From Magnetococcales bacterium (GTDB taxonomy: Bacteria > Pseudomonadota > Magnetococcia > Magnetococcales > UBA8363), in the NCBI GenBank assembly GCA_002753515.1, contig PEAK01000036.1, forward strand, positions 1-41,968: a stretch of DNA of 41,968 nt, written 5' to 3'. Each line of letters starts with the position of its first letter. The stretch's first letter is position 1. Under the pieces are notes generated by a model, which saw nothing but the letters and a program-made list of their open reading frames with translations, did not search any database and was not told the origin of the DNA. Positions 17,076 to 24,070 of the stretch are shown here, in pieces. The translations under genes were made by a program, and so were the position numbers.

Positions 17076-17114
17076 TATTTTACAGGTATATTTATTGTAT
17101 CAATTATCATTATA

Positions 17115-18299
17115 ATGTCAGCACGCCCCAGCCACCTTCCTTCGCAAACGGTCGGAACCGTGAAATTCGAGGCCTTTCAATCCGGCAAGCTCCATCAGCG
17201 GTATCAGTACAAGAGCTTCCACCCTGCACCCATCAACCAGGAGTGGTCCTGGGACGACCCACGCATCGGTACGTTGCTGGAGCGGGCGTCCAAGGCGCTG
17301 GGCGAATTGAACGCCTTCACCATGATTGTGCCCGAGGTGGATCTGTACCTGCAAATGCACGTTCTCAAAGAGGCCAACCTTTCCAGCCGCATTGAGGGCA
17401 CCCGCACCGAGATGGATGAGGCGGTGCTGGAGGAAGAGGAAATCCTACCGGAACGGCGCAACGATTGGCGCGAGGTGCAAAACTACGTCCGCGCCTTGAA
17501 TGAGGCCATCGCCAGTCTACGTGAACTGCCCCTTTCTTTGCGTCTGTTGAAGCAGACCCACGCCACCCTCATGCAGGGGGTGCGCGGCGAACGGAAAACG
17601 CCGGGCGAGTTCCGCCGCAGTCAGAACTGGGTGGGTGGGGCCACCCTGGCCGACGCTGCTTTCATCCCGCCACACCACGACGACCTGCCCGATTTGCTGA
17701 GTGATCTGGAGGCCTTCTGGCACAACGGTGCTATCCTTGTGCCGCACCTCATCCGCTGTGCCCTTTCCCATTATCAGTTCGAGACCATTCACCCATTTCT
17801 CGACGGTAATGGCCGCATTGGTCGCCTGCTCATCACCCTCTATCTGGTAAGCCACGGACTGTTGGCCAAGCCCTCTCTTTACCTGTCCGCCCATCTGGAA
17901 AAACACCGGAGTACCTATTTCGACGCACTGACCCGGGTGCGGGAGTCCAACGATCTCGGCCACTGGTGTCGTTTCTTTCTCCAAGCCGTGGAGGAGACCG
18001 CCGAGAACGGCAAGGAGACCTTTCGCCAACTGTTGGTTCTGCGTCAGGAGATCGACGGACACATCGTCACCTTGGGACGACGGGCGGAGAATGGGCGGCG
18101 ATTGATTCAATACCTTTACCGACGTCCAGTGGTCAACATCGGGCAAGTGGCGTCCGAATTGGGACTCCAATACCAGGCCGCCAATCAACTGGTGGCGGCA
18201 CTTGGCGAGTTGAACTTGTTGGAGGAGGTCACTGGCTACCAGAGGAACCGCTTTTTCCGGTTTCGGCCCTATCTGGATATTTTCCAAGCCGAAAAATGA
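17115..18299 (+). CDS. Fic-domain protein (putative AMP-transferase)
   Basis: 394 aa. The Fic motif HPFLDGNGRIGR (226-237) is intact, with catalytic H226, D230 and R237. These enzymes usually transfer AMP from ATP to a hydroxyl of a target protein. An N-terminal Fic_N region carries S90-S-R-I-E94-G95, matching the auto-inhibitory (S/T)xxxE(G/N) motif, so the protein is likely self-restrained (class II). The C-terminal 80 residues look like a winged helix (VVNIGQVASELGLQYQAANQLVAAL). It interrupts an otherwise classic chemosensory operon, 39 bases after the second receptor, behind an AT-rich leader containing TATAAT at the start codon. With the Rpn gene behind it, it looks like inserted cargo. 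No role in chemotaxis is evident. Confidence 0.9.
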   Translation: MSARPSHLPSQTVGTVKFEAFQSGKLHQRYQYKSFHPAPINQEWSWDDPRIGTLLERASKALGELNAFTMIVPEVDLYLQMHVLKEANLSSRIEGTRTEMDEAVLEEEEILPERRNDWREVQNYVRALNEAIASLRELPLSLRLLKQTHATLMQGVRGERKTPGEFRRSQNWVGGATLADAAFIPPHHDDLPDLLSDLEAFWHNGAILVPHLIRCALSHYQFETIHPFLDGNGRIGRLLITLYLVSHGLLAKPSLYLSAHLEKHRSTYFDALTRVRESNDLGHWCRFFLQAVEETAENGKETFRQLLVLRQEIDGHIVTLGRRAENGRRLIQYLYRRPVVNIGQVASELGLQYQAANQLVAALGELNLLEEVTGYQRNRFFRFRPYLDIFQAEK

Positions 18300-18316
18300 A
18301 TATGGAATTCCTTATT

Positions 18317-18385
18317 GTGATTTCGCGCCACGAAAAGATAATAATGGAATTGTTATGGTGATTTCGCGCCACGAAAAGATAATAA
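18317..18385. repeat. two 28-bp direct repeats containing a near-palindrome
   Basis: The unit GTGATTTCGCGCCACGAAAA plus GATAATAA occurs at 18317-18344 and identically at 18358-18385 (period 41). Each copy contains TTTCG-CGCCA-CGAAA, an inverted repeat with a 5-base spacer. They lie between the Fic stop and the Rpn gene. Two such sites in tandem resemble an operator, perhaps for the Fic protein's own winged-helix domain, or are remains of an insertion. Function unproven. Confidence 0.6.
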
Positions 18386-18486
18386 GGAAAGCGTTGTAGT
18401 GAGCGGTGGGATTTCCATTTCCAAAACAGCCGAAATCCTTCACGATGCCTATGGATCAGCAAGGCAGAGCATTCGAGGGCGTTACC

Positions 18487-19080
18487 ATGACCAATCCCGA
18501 CAATCAGAGCCAGCCGACAGAGTATGACTCACCGTGGAAAGAGATCTTGAAGGCGTACTTCAAAGATTTTTTGGCATTTTTTCTTCCAGAGGCTCATGGC
18601 GGTATTGATTGGCAGCGTGCCCCGGAGTTTCTGGACAAAGAACTGGACCGGATTACGAAGGAGGCAAAGGCTATCAATCGCCGCGTGGATTTGCTGGTCA
18701 AAGTATGGTTGATCCATGGTGATGAACTTTGGGTGTTGATCCACGTCGAAGTTCAGGGGGGGCGGGATGCCGATGAGGAGAATCAAGAGATGCCGTATAT
18801 CACGAGCGTGGAGCGGATTGGTGAGGAAAAAGGGAGATTGCTGGGCATCCAGATTGGCGAGCAGAGAGGCATCCAGATTGGCGAGCAGAGAGGCATCCAG
18901 ATTGGTGAGCAGAAAGGGGAGGCTGCGATTCTAACCCGCCTGCTGCATCACCGTTTCGGTGCTGTACCCGACTGGGCCAGCGAAAAAATCGCCAAGGCCG
19001 AGCTGCCCTCCTTGGAAGAGTGGAGCCTTCGCATCTTTGATGCCCAGTCCCTGGACGATATTTTCTCGGACAAGACATGA
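18487..19080 (+). CDS. Rpn-family PD-(D/E)XK nuclease-like protein, internally deleted
   Basis: 197 aa from the ATG at 18487 (GAGG eight bases upstream; earlier in-frame starts are weaker). The N-terminal part matches Rpn/'PD-(D/E)XK nuclease family transposase' proteins: YDSPWKEILKAYFKDFLAFF, then EFLDKELDRIT, INRRVDLLVKV and WVLIHVEVQG with the D..ExQ catalytic residues. Full-length relatives are usually well over 250 residues. Here the frame jumps from VEVQGGRDADEE straight to NQEMPYITSVERIG, the segment that normally lies after the rest of the nuclease domain, so the middle has been removed in frame. Three 8-residue repeats (GIQIGEQR) follow, then a DUF4351-like tail (LTRLLHHRFGAVPDW). 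It is probably inactive as a nuclease. Confidence 0.75.
   Translation: MTNPDNQSQPTEYDSPWKEILKAYFKDFLAFFLPEAHGGIDWQRAPEFLDKELDRITKEAKAINRRVDLLVKVWLIHGDELWVLIHVEVQGGRDADEENQEMPYITSVERIGEEKGRLLGIQIGEQRGIQIGEQRGIQIGEQKGEAAILTRLLHHRFGAVPDWASEKIAKAELPSLEEWSLRIFDAQSLDDIFSDKT
18844..18915 (+). repeat. three 24-bp tandem repeats within the Rpn gene
   Basis: The unit GGCATCCAGATTGGCGAGCA plus GAGA occurs twice exactly (18844-18867, 18868-18891) and a third time with two changes (18892-18915). It encodes GIQIGEQR-type octapeptides. Such in-frame repeats in the linker of Rpn proteins are common and copy number can vary by slippage without breaking the frame. Confidence 0.9.
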
Positions 19081-19109
19081 CACCATCGACCAAGTTACCA
19101 CTATAAAAT

Positions 19110-21488
19110 ATGATCAAGGACCGAGAACTTCGCAACCTGTTTCGCTCCGAAAGTACCGAGCGATTGGAAAAGCTTGGGGCCGGACTATTACAATTGGAGC
19201 AAAACCCCCAAGATTCTACGACTATACAAGGGTTGCTACGCGATGCCCACAGCCTTAAGGGTGCGGCACGCATGCTTGGTGTCACAGATGTTGAAAAAAT
19301 GGTGCATTGCTTTGAAGAGGTGCTACGACCCTGTTTTGAGGGACGCGTTGTTGTCAATCGCGAACTGGCGGACAGGCTCAATCGTGGCCTTACCGATGTC
19401 GAAACCTTGATACAGGCTTCCATTACAGGGAAGGAAAGTACCCTGTCGGTTCAGGAGGCTACAAATCGTTTGCGTGGCTTGAAACCAATAGCCCGGGAAC
19501 ATGGCACCTTGCAGCCTCCCTCTGCACCTGTGACGGAACCAGCCCGGGTCTATCAACATTCTCCTCAACAAAATCAGCATGTTGTAAAGATTGTGGCGGA
19601 ATCTCCCCTCTTGTCGATACCGGATATCGTTACTAAACCAATGGCACCGGATGTCGTTGCGAAACCGTCGGCAGCGGATGTCGTTACAAAACCATCGGTA
19701 GCGGATGTCATTACAAAACCGGGGGAGAAGGAATCTCGAACACCTGCGGAAGGCGCCACCACGGGTGAATCGGTTGAGCGTATCCGAACCATGCGCGTCG
19801 ATGCCGACAAGTTGGACCGTCTGTTGAGCAAGGTTGGCGAATTGCTTGTCGTGCGCAACCGGGTACAGCGGCGTCTCGAAGACGTCAATGAGTTGATTGC
19901 GCAGTGGGGATTGTTACAACGGCAGGGAATGACGCAAAGGCGCAACCTGGAGGATGCGCACCGGCCCATGGAGCATGTGGATCGGGGATTGGAGAGCCTG
20001 CGTCGGGAACTATTCGAAGATAATACCATGCTGGAACTGGTGGTCGGGGAGTTGGAAGAGGGGATTTGGAACCTGCGCCTCATGTCCCTGTTTGAGTTGT
20101 TCCGCATGTTTCCCAGGATGGTACGGGAGATGTCCCGACAACAGGGTAAGGATGTCCGTTTGCTGCAGGAGGGCATTGAAACCACTGTCGACAAGCACAT
20201 TGTGGAGGCTTTGAAGGATCCATTGACGCACTTGGTACGCAATGCCCTGGATCACGGGTTGGAGACGCCAGGGGAACGTCTGCATGCGGGCAAACCCCCT
20301 CAGGCAACGCTTTGGCTCAAGGGTCGAAGCTTCACCGACAGGGTGGAAATCGAGGTGGCCGATGATGGAAAAGGTTTGAATACCGCCGCTATATTCACAA
20401 AAGCCCAGGCCGAGGGATTGCTGCATGGGGATGAGACCCCCGAGCTTTCCGACAACCGGTTGATCACGATCCTGTGTACTCCAGGTTTTACCACGGCCAA
20501 GTATATTACCGACATTTCCGGGAGGGGGATTGGGATGAATGTGGTCCGGGAGCATGTGGAACAGCTCAACGGTCAATTGCAACTCATCAACCAGCCCGGC
20601 CGAGGATGTCGCTTCATTCTTTCCATTCCCAACGCACTCTCTTCGACTCCCGTATTTGTCATTTCCCTGGGAAGACAACGTTTCGTTATTCCCATGGAGT
20701 GTGTACAATTGGTACGGCGAGTCAGTTTGGATGCCATCTTTCACCTGGATGGGCGCGATACCCTGGATCTGGATGAAAGGCCCGTTGCCGTCAGCAGCTT
20801 GGAGCGCTTGCTCGGCTTTCCCGACACGATGCGGGAGCGCCAGGAGTCACGGCATCGTCCCTGCATCCTCTTGCAGGTGGGTGGTGAGCGTCTTGGACTG
20901 TTGGTGGATGAACTGGTTGATCAGCAAAAGTTGGTGCTTAAACCATACGCATCACTTTTGCGACGGGTACCCAATGTGTCGGGCAGTACCATCCTGGGAA
21001 CTGGAGAGGTCTGCATGGTATTGTCGGCGGAGGACCTGATGGCAACCGCGAAAAAAGGCGGTCACGCAACGGCCATGGCGTCTCCGGCTGCCGATAAAGG
21101 GACACCTGCCAACACGGAAGAGCGGCGCCGGGTTATCCTGTTGGTGGAAGATTCCATAACCACCCGGGTTCAGGAAAAAAGGATTCTTGAAGGGGCCGGC
21201 TATCAGGTGATCACAGCCGTCAATGGCATGGAAGCCCTGGAGAAACTGAGCCAATATCGCGTTGATGCCGTGGTCAGCGATGTCGAAATGCCGGAAATGG
21301 ACGGTTTGACGCTGACTGAAAAGATTCGCGCCTCGGGAGCCTTGCAAAAACTGCCGGTTATCCTGGTTACTTCTCGCGCTTCGCAGCAGGATCAACAGAA
21401 TGGTCTCATCGCCGGCGCCAATGCCTATCTGACAAAAAGTGGTTTTCAGCAGGATCACTTGATTCAAACCCTGCGGAGACTGACATGA
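19110..21488 (+). CDS. CheA-REC hybrid chemotaxis kinase (WspE-like)
   Basis: 792 aa. An HPt domain (1-105) carries the phospho-accepting H47 in DAHSLKGAA. A linker holds four 9-residue repeats (172-207). The dimerisation helices start at about 228 (VDADKLDRLLSKVGELLVVRN). The ATPase domain has the N box with N378 (VRNALDHG), the DDGKG box (418-422), the TTAKYITDISGRGIG lid (461-475) and REHVEQLNG. A CheW-like P5 domain occupies about 512-645. The C-terminal receiver (674-792) has the E-D pair, D724, T754 and K776. No CheY-binding P2 domain is obvious. CheA fused to a receiver is typical of Wsp/Frz-type systems, where the receiver tunes or sinks phosphate. The stop overlaps cheB by 4 bases. 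The start lacks a ribosome site and follows the Rpn insertion by only 29 bases. Confidence 0.95.
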   Translation: MIKDRELRNLFRSESTERLEKLGAGLLQLEQNPQDSTTIQGLLRDAHSLKGAARMLGVTDVEKMVHCFEEVLRPCFEGRVVVNRELADRLNRGLTDVETLIQASITGKESTLSVQEATNRLRGLKPIAREHGTLQPPSAPVTEPARVYQHSPQQNQHVVKIVAESPLLSIPDIVTKPMAPDVVAKPSAADVVTKPSVADVITKPGEKESRTPAEGATTGESVERIRTMRVDADKLDRLLSKVGELLVVRNRVQRRLEDVNELIAQWGLLQRQGMTQRRNLEDAHRPMEHVDRGLESLRRELFEDNTMLELVVGELEEGIWNLRLMSLFELFRMFPRMVREMSRQQGKDVRLLQEGIETTVDKHIVEALKDPLTHLVRNALDHGLETPGERLHAGKPPQATLWLKGRSFTDRVEIEVADDGKGLNTAAIFTKAQAEGLLHGDETPELSDNRLITILCTPGFTTAKYITDISGRGIGMNVVREHVEQLNGQLQLINQPGRGCRFILSIPNALSSTPVFVISLGRQRFVIPMECVQLVRRVSLDAIFHLDGRDTLDLDERPVAVSSLERLLGFPDTMRERQESRHRPCILLQVGGERLGLLVDELVDQQKLVLKPYASLLRRVPNVSGSTILGTGEVCMVLSAEDLMATAKKGGHATAMASPAADKGTPANTEERRRVILLVEDSITTRVQEKRILEGAGYQVITAVNGMEALEKLSQYRVDAVVSDVEMPEMDGLTLTEKIRASGALQKLPVILVTSRASQQDQQNGLIAGANAYLTKSGFQQDHLIQTLRRLT
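19623..19730 (+). repeat. four 27-bp degenerate tandem repeats in cheA
   Basis: The repeats encode DIVTKPMAP, DVVAKPSAA, DVVTKPSVA and DVITKPGEK in the linker between the HPt domain and the dimerisation domain. This Pro/Lys-rich linker sets the reach of the HPt domain, so a change in copy number could alter phosphotransfer. Confidence 0.85.
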
Positions 21489-22546
21489 TCCGGGTCGTGG
21501 TAGTGGATGATTCCCCCGTTGCCTTGAAAATATTGCAAGCGATCATCGAAGCCGATGGCGATATTGTCGTAGCGGCTACTGCGGCGGATGGCGTCTTGGG
21601 GTGGCAGTGTATCCAGGAGGTTCACCCGGATGTGGTCTGTACTGATTTCCACATGCCCAACATGAATGGTCTCTCATTGGTGCAGACGGTCATGTCGCAA
21701 CATCCTTTGCCAATGCTGGTGATCAGTGTATCGGTGGAGGAGGATAGCAACAGCACCACCATCCTGCAGGTGTTGCAGGCAGGGGCCATGGATATTCTGG
21801 CCAAACCACCGGGAGGTCCCAATATTCGCAATCATCGTTGGGGAAGGCAACTTCGGCAAAAAATTCGCGTCTTGGCCAATGCCAAGCCGTTGAATCTGAT
21901 ACGCCGCCCAGCCCTTATGGAACCCAAGAGCGATATTCCCCCGAAAAAGGCTATTGCCAATACCGGAGGGATTATTGCCCTGGGGGCATCCACTGGCGGT
22001 CCCCTGGCGTTGACGCGTATTCTTCAGGCTTTGCCTCGAGATTTTTCCTGGCCCGTGATCTGCGTGCAACATATTGGTTCCTCTTTTTTGCCGGGTCTGG
22101 TCACCTGGCTCGGCAAGGCAACGCCCCTGCCGATCATGCACGCCCGAACCGGTGATCGTCCCCGCCCTGGCGTAGTCTATTTCCCCCCCCCTGCCGCAGA
22201 CCTTTCGGTTTCGGAAATGGGGCAATTCCGCTGCCACCCCCACGACCCCGGTCAGGATGGCACGAGCTTATTTTCCATCGACCTGACCTTTAAATCTTTG
22301 GCGCGCTGTTTTCAATCCTCTGTTTTAGGAATACTCTTGACGGGAATGGGAAGTGATGGCGCCAGAGGTTTATTGGACATTCGTCGGCAGGGCGGGGCCA
22401 CCATTGCCCAGGATGAAACCTCTTCGGTGGTTTTTGGCATGCCCCAACAGGCCATTGAACTTGGAGCCGCCCAGACTGTCCTCTCACTCGATGACATTCC
22501 CGGGGCCATACTCACCTGGTGCAAAACCGGGAGATTATTATGCTGA
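21485..22546 (+). CDS. CheB-type receptor methylesterase (WspF-like)
   Basis: 353 aa. A receiver domain (1-125) has D8/D9 and phospho-acceptor D54 in CTDFHMPNMNG; the conserved Thr is replaced by Ser in VISVS. The methylesterase domain (about 160-345) shows the catalytic triad: S169 in LGASTGG, H196 in VQHIG and D291 in GMGSDGA. The enzyme removes methyl groups from receptor glutamates added by the CheR-TPR protein and thus gives adaptation. Its ATG lies in the cheA stop (ATGA), and its own stop overlaps the next gene by 7 bases, so cheA, cheB and the REC-REC-GGDEF gene are translationally linked. No CheD, CheZ or CheY gene is present in the operon. Confidence 0.95.
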   Translation: MIRVVVVDDSPVALKILQAIIEADGDIVVAATAADGVLGWQCIQEVHPDVVCTDFHMPNMNGLSLVQTVMSQHPLPMLVISVSVEEDSNSTTILQVLQAGAMDILAKPPGGPNIRNHRWGRQLRQKIRVLANAKPLNLIRRPALMEPKSDIPPKKAIANTGGIIALGASTGGPLALTRILQALPRDFSWPVICVQHIGSSFLPGLVTWLGKATPLPIMHARTGDRPRPGVVYFPPPAADLSVSEMGQFRCHPHDPGQDGTSLFSIDLTFKSLARCFQSSVLGILLTGMGSDGARGLLDIRRQGGATIAQDETSSVVFGMPQQAIELGAAQTVLSLDDIPGAILTWCKTGRLLC

Positions 22547-23784
22547 ATATTCTCTTGGCAGATGACAGTCTGGTGTTTGCAAAGCTTTTAAAGCGCCGCC
22601 TGGAATATGATCAAAGATATCGATTGGTCCACGTCGTGGATGATCAGCAATTGCAGTTGGCACTTGCGAATGGACATGAATTTTTACTCGCTTTCGTAGA
22701 ACTGTCCCTTCCCGGTGCCCGGGATGGCAACGGAATTCGCCAAATCATTGCCAGGCAGATCCCCGTAGTGGTTTTCACCTCCCTATTTGACAATCATTCC
22801 GATTCCTTGCTGTTACAGGATTATGAAATCGTCGACTATGTGACCAAAAAATCCATGAATCTGGATCCCATCGTCGAGATTATCATGCGAATGGAAAAAA
22901 ATAGTGATTATCCACTATTGGTCGCTTATGGTTCCCGCGCCCAGGAAGATGGGATCTCGGGACCGTTGCATCGGTATCGTTTTCCGATCTATATGGCGCA
23001 TGACGAACGGGAAGCCATGCAAACACTGACCGTCCATCCAGAAATTTGCCTGGTTGTGATCGATTATGCCACACCTGGTTGTGATGGTCTGAAGCTCCTG
23101 GAATGGATCCGCCAAGACCTGAAGCGAACCCGGGACGAGCTGGTGGTTATCGGCATATCTTCTCAAGGGGATGAGGCCTCGGTACGTTTCATCAAGGAGG
23201 GTGCGAATGATTTCCTCGCCAAACCATTCCAACGTGAAGAATTGATCTACCGGGTACACCACAATATACAACAACTCGAAAACCAGCGAACACTGGATGC
23301 CGTGACCTGCATGGATGCTGTAACCCGGTTGGCCAATGCACGGTATTTTTTGGATGTCGGGGCCACACTCCACAGCAATGCGGTTCGTGAAAACATGTCT
23401 GTTACCCTTGCTATCTGTGCCATTGATGGACTTGAATCATTGACGGACAGCTATGGGGAATATGCGCGCATGTTGGTATTCCAAAACATTGGCGAATTGT
23501 TGGTCGGCGCTTTTCGCAAAACCGATCTGGTGGCCAGGCTTGACGACGAAACCTTCGGTATATTGATTGCCAATCCACAACCAGATAATACATTCATGGT
23601 GTTCTCGCGCTTGAAGAAACGTATTGAATCCCAACAAATACCATACGAAGATGATTTTTTTCAAATCAAGGTGAGCATGGGCATCACCGCTCAATTGCTT
23701 GGATCTTTGGCAGACATGATGACCCACGCCAGAGCGGTCCTCAGACAAGTCCAGCGAGAAGGGGGCGGTATACTGTCAGGGTAA
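22540..23784 (+). CDS. REC-REC-degenerate GGDEF protein, probable c-di-GMP receptor (PopA-like layout)
   Basis: 414 aa from the ATG at 22540, inside the cheB stop. Receiver 1 (1-120) has the acidic pair but Glu (E54, VELSLPG) where the phospho-acceptor Asp should be, so it cannot be phosphorylated normally and may mimic the phosphorylated state. Receiver 2 (125-245) is complete, with D175 and K228. The C-terminal domain keeps the GGDEF fold (DAVTRLANARYF at the usual DxLTxLxNR position), but the signature is DDETF at 335-339, so cyclase activity is unlikely. The inhibitory site R326-K-T-D329 is retained exactly five residues upstream. Caulobacter PopA has this same REC-REC-GGDEF layout with an intact I-site and acts by binding c-di-GMP. 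It occupies the WspR position but probably reads c-di-GMP rather than makes it. Confidence 0.9.
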   Translation: MLNILLADDSLVFAKLLKRRLEYDQRYRLVHVVDDQQLQLALANGHEFLLAFVELSLPGARDGNGIRQIIARQIPVVVFTSLFDNHSDSLLLQDYEIVDYVTKKSMNLDPIVEIIMRMEKNSDYPLLVAYGSRAQEDGISGPLHRYRFPIYMAHDEREAMQTLTVHPEICLVVIDYATPGCDGLKLLEWIRQDLKRTRDELVVIGISSQGDEASVRFIKEGANDFLAKPFQREELIYRVHHNIQQLENQRTLDAVTCMDAVTRLANARYFLDVGATLHSNAVRENMSVTLAICAIDGLESLTDSYGEYARMLVFQNIGELLVGAFRKTDLVARLDDETFGILIANPQPDNTFMVFSRLKKRIESQQIPYEDDFFQIKVSMGITAQLLGSLADMMTHARAVLRQVQREGGGILSG

Positions 23785-23860
23785 AATGTTGCATGGTAGC
23801 AATTTCCGTTGCTATCATCGAGCTAACGGATATAATTGGTTTAATATTACCCGCCGGGGC

Positions 23861-24010
23861 TAAATCGCAGCCAACACGGGAAACGTAGCTTTCCAGTGTC
23901 ATTCCCGCGAAAGCGGGAATCCAGAAAGTCAGAGGAAGTAGAAATGCCTTCTGGATCCCCGCTTTCGCGGGGATGACAATATCTACACATTCCAAGATGG
24001 TTGCGGTTTA
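23861..24010. repeat. dispersed hairpin repeat, copy 2 (MITE-like)
   Basis: This 150-bp element has 13-base terminal inverted repeats with two mismatches (left TAAATCGCAGCCA, right complement TAAACCGCAACCA) and two internal hairpins (ATTCCCGCGAAAGCGGGAAT and ATCCCCGCTTTCGCGGGGAT). It sits between the end of the chemosensory operon and the 1217-aa kinase gene and may terminate transcription from either side. Central sequence between the hairpins differs from copies 1 and 3, while the hairpins and ends are conserved. Confidence 0.85.
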
Positions 24011-24070
24011 AACTTTTCGTAAGTACCCTCAAACTGGCGGGTTGCTTTTTTGAGGAACCCGATTGAACCC

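Noticed and set aside
17517-18287. Open frame of 256 codons on the minus strand
   Set aside because: Fully antisense to the Fic gene, whose motifs are intact; no ribosome site or family features.
18317-18915. Short CRISPR-like arrays (28-bp and 24-bp repeats)
   Set aside because: The 28-bp units occur only twice with a 13-base gap, and the 24-bp units are contiguous and in frame inside a gene; no spacers, leader or cas genes.
22540-23784. Active diguanylate cyclase (WspR orthologue)
   Set aside because: The catalytic signature is DDETF and receiver 1 lacks its Asp, so cyclase activity is not supported despite operon position.
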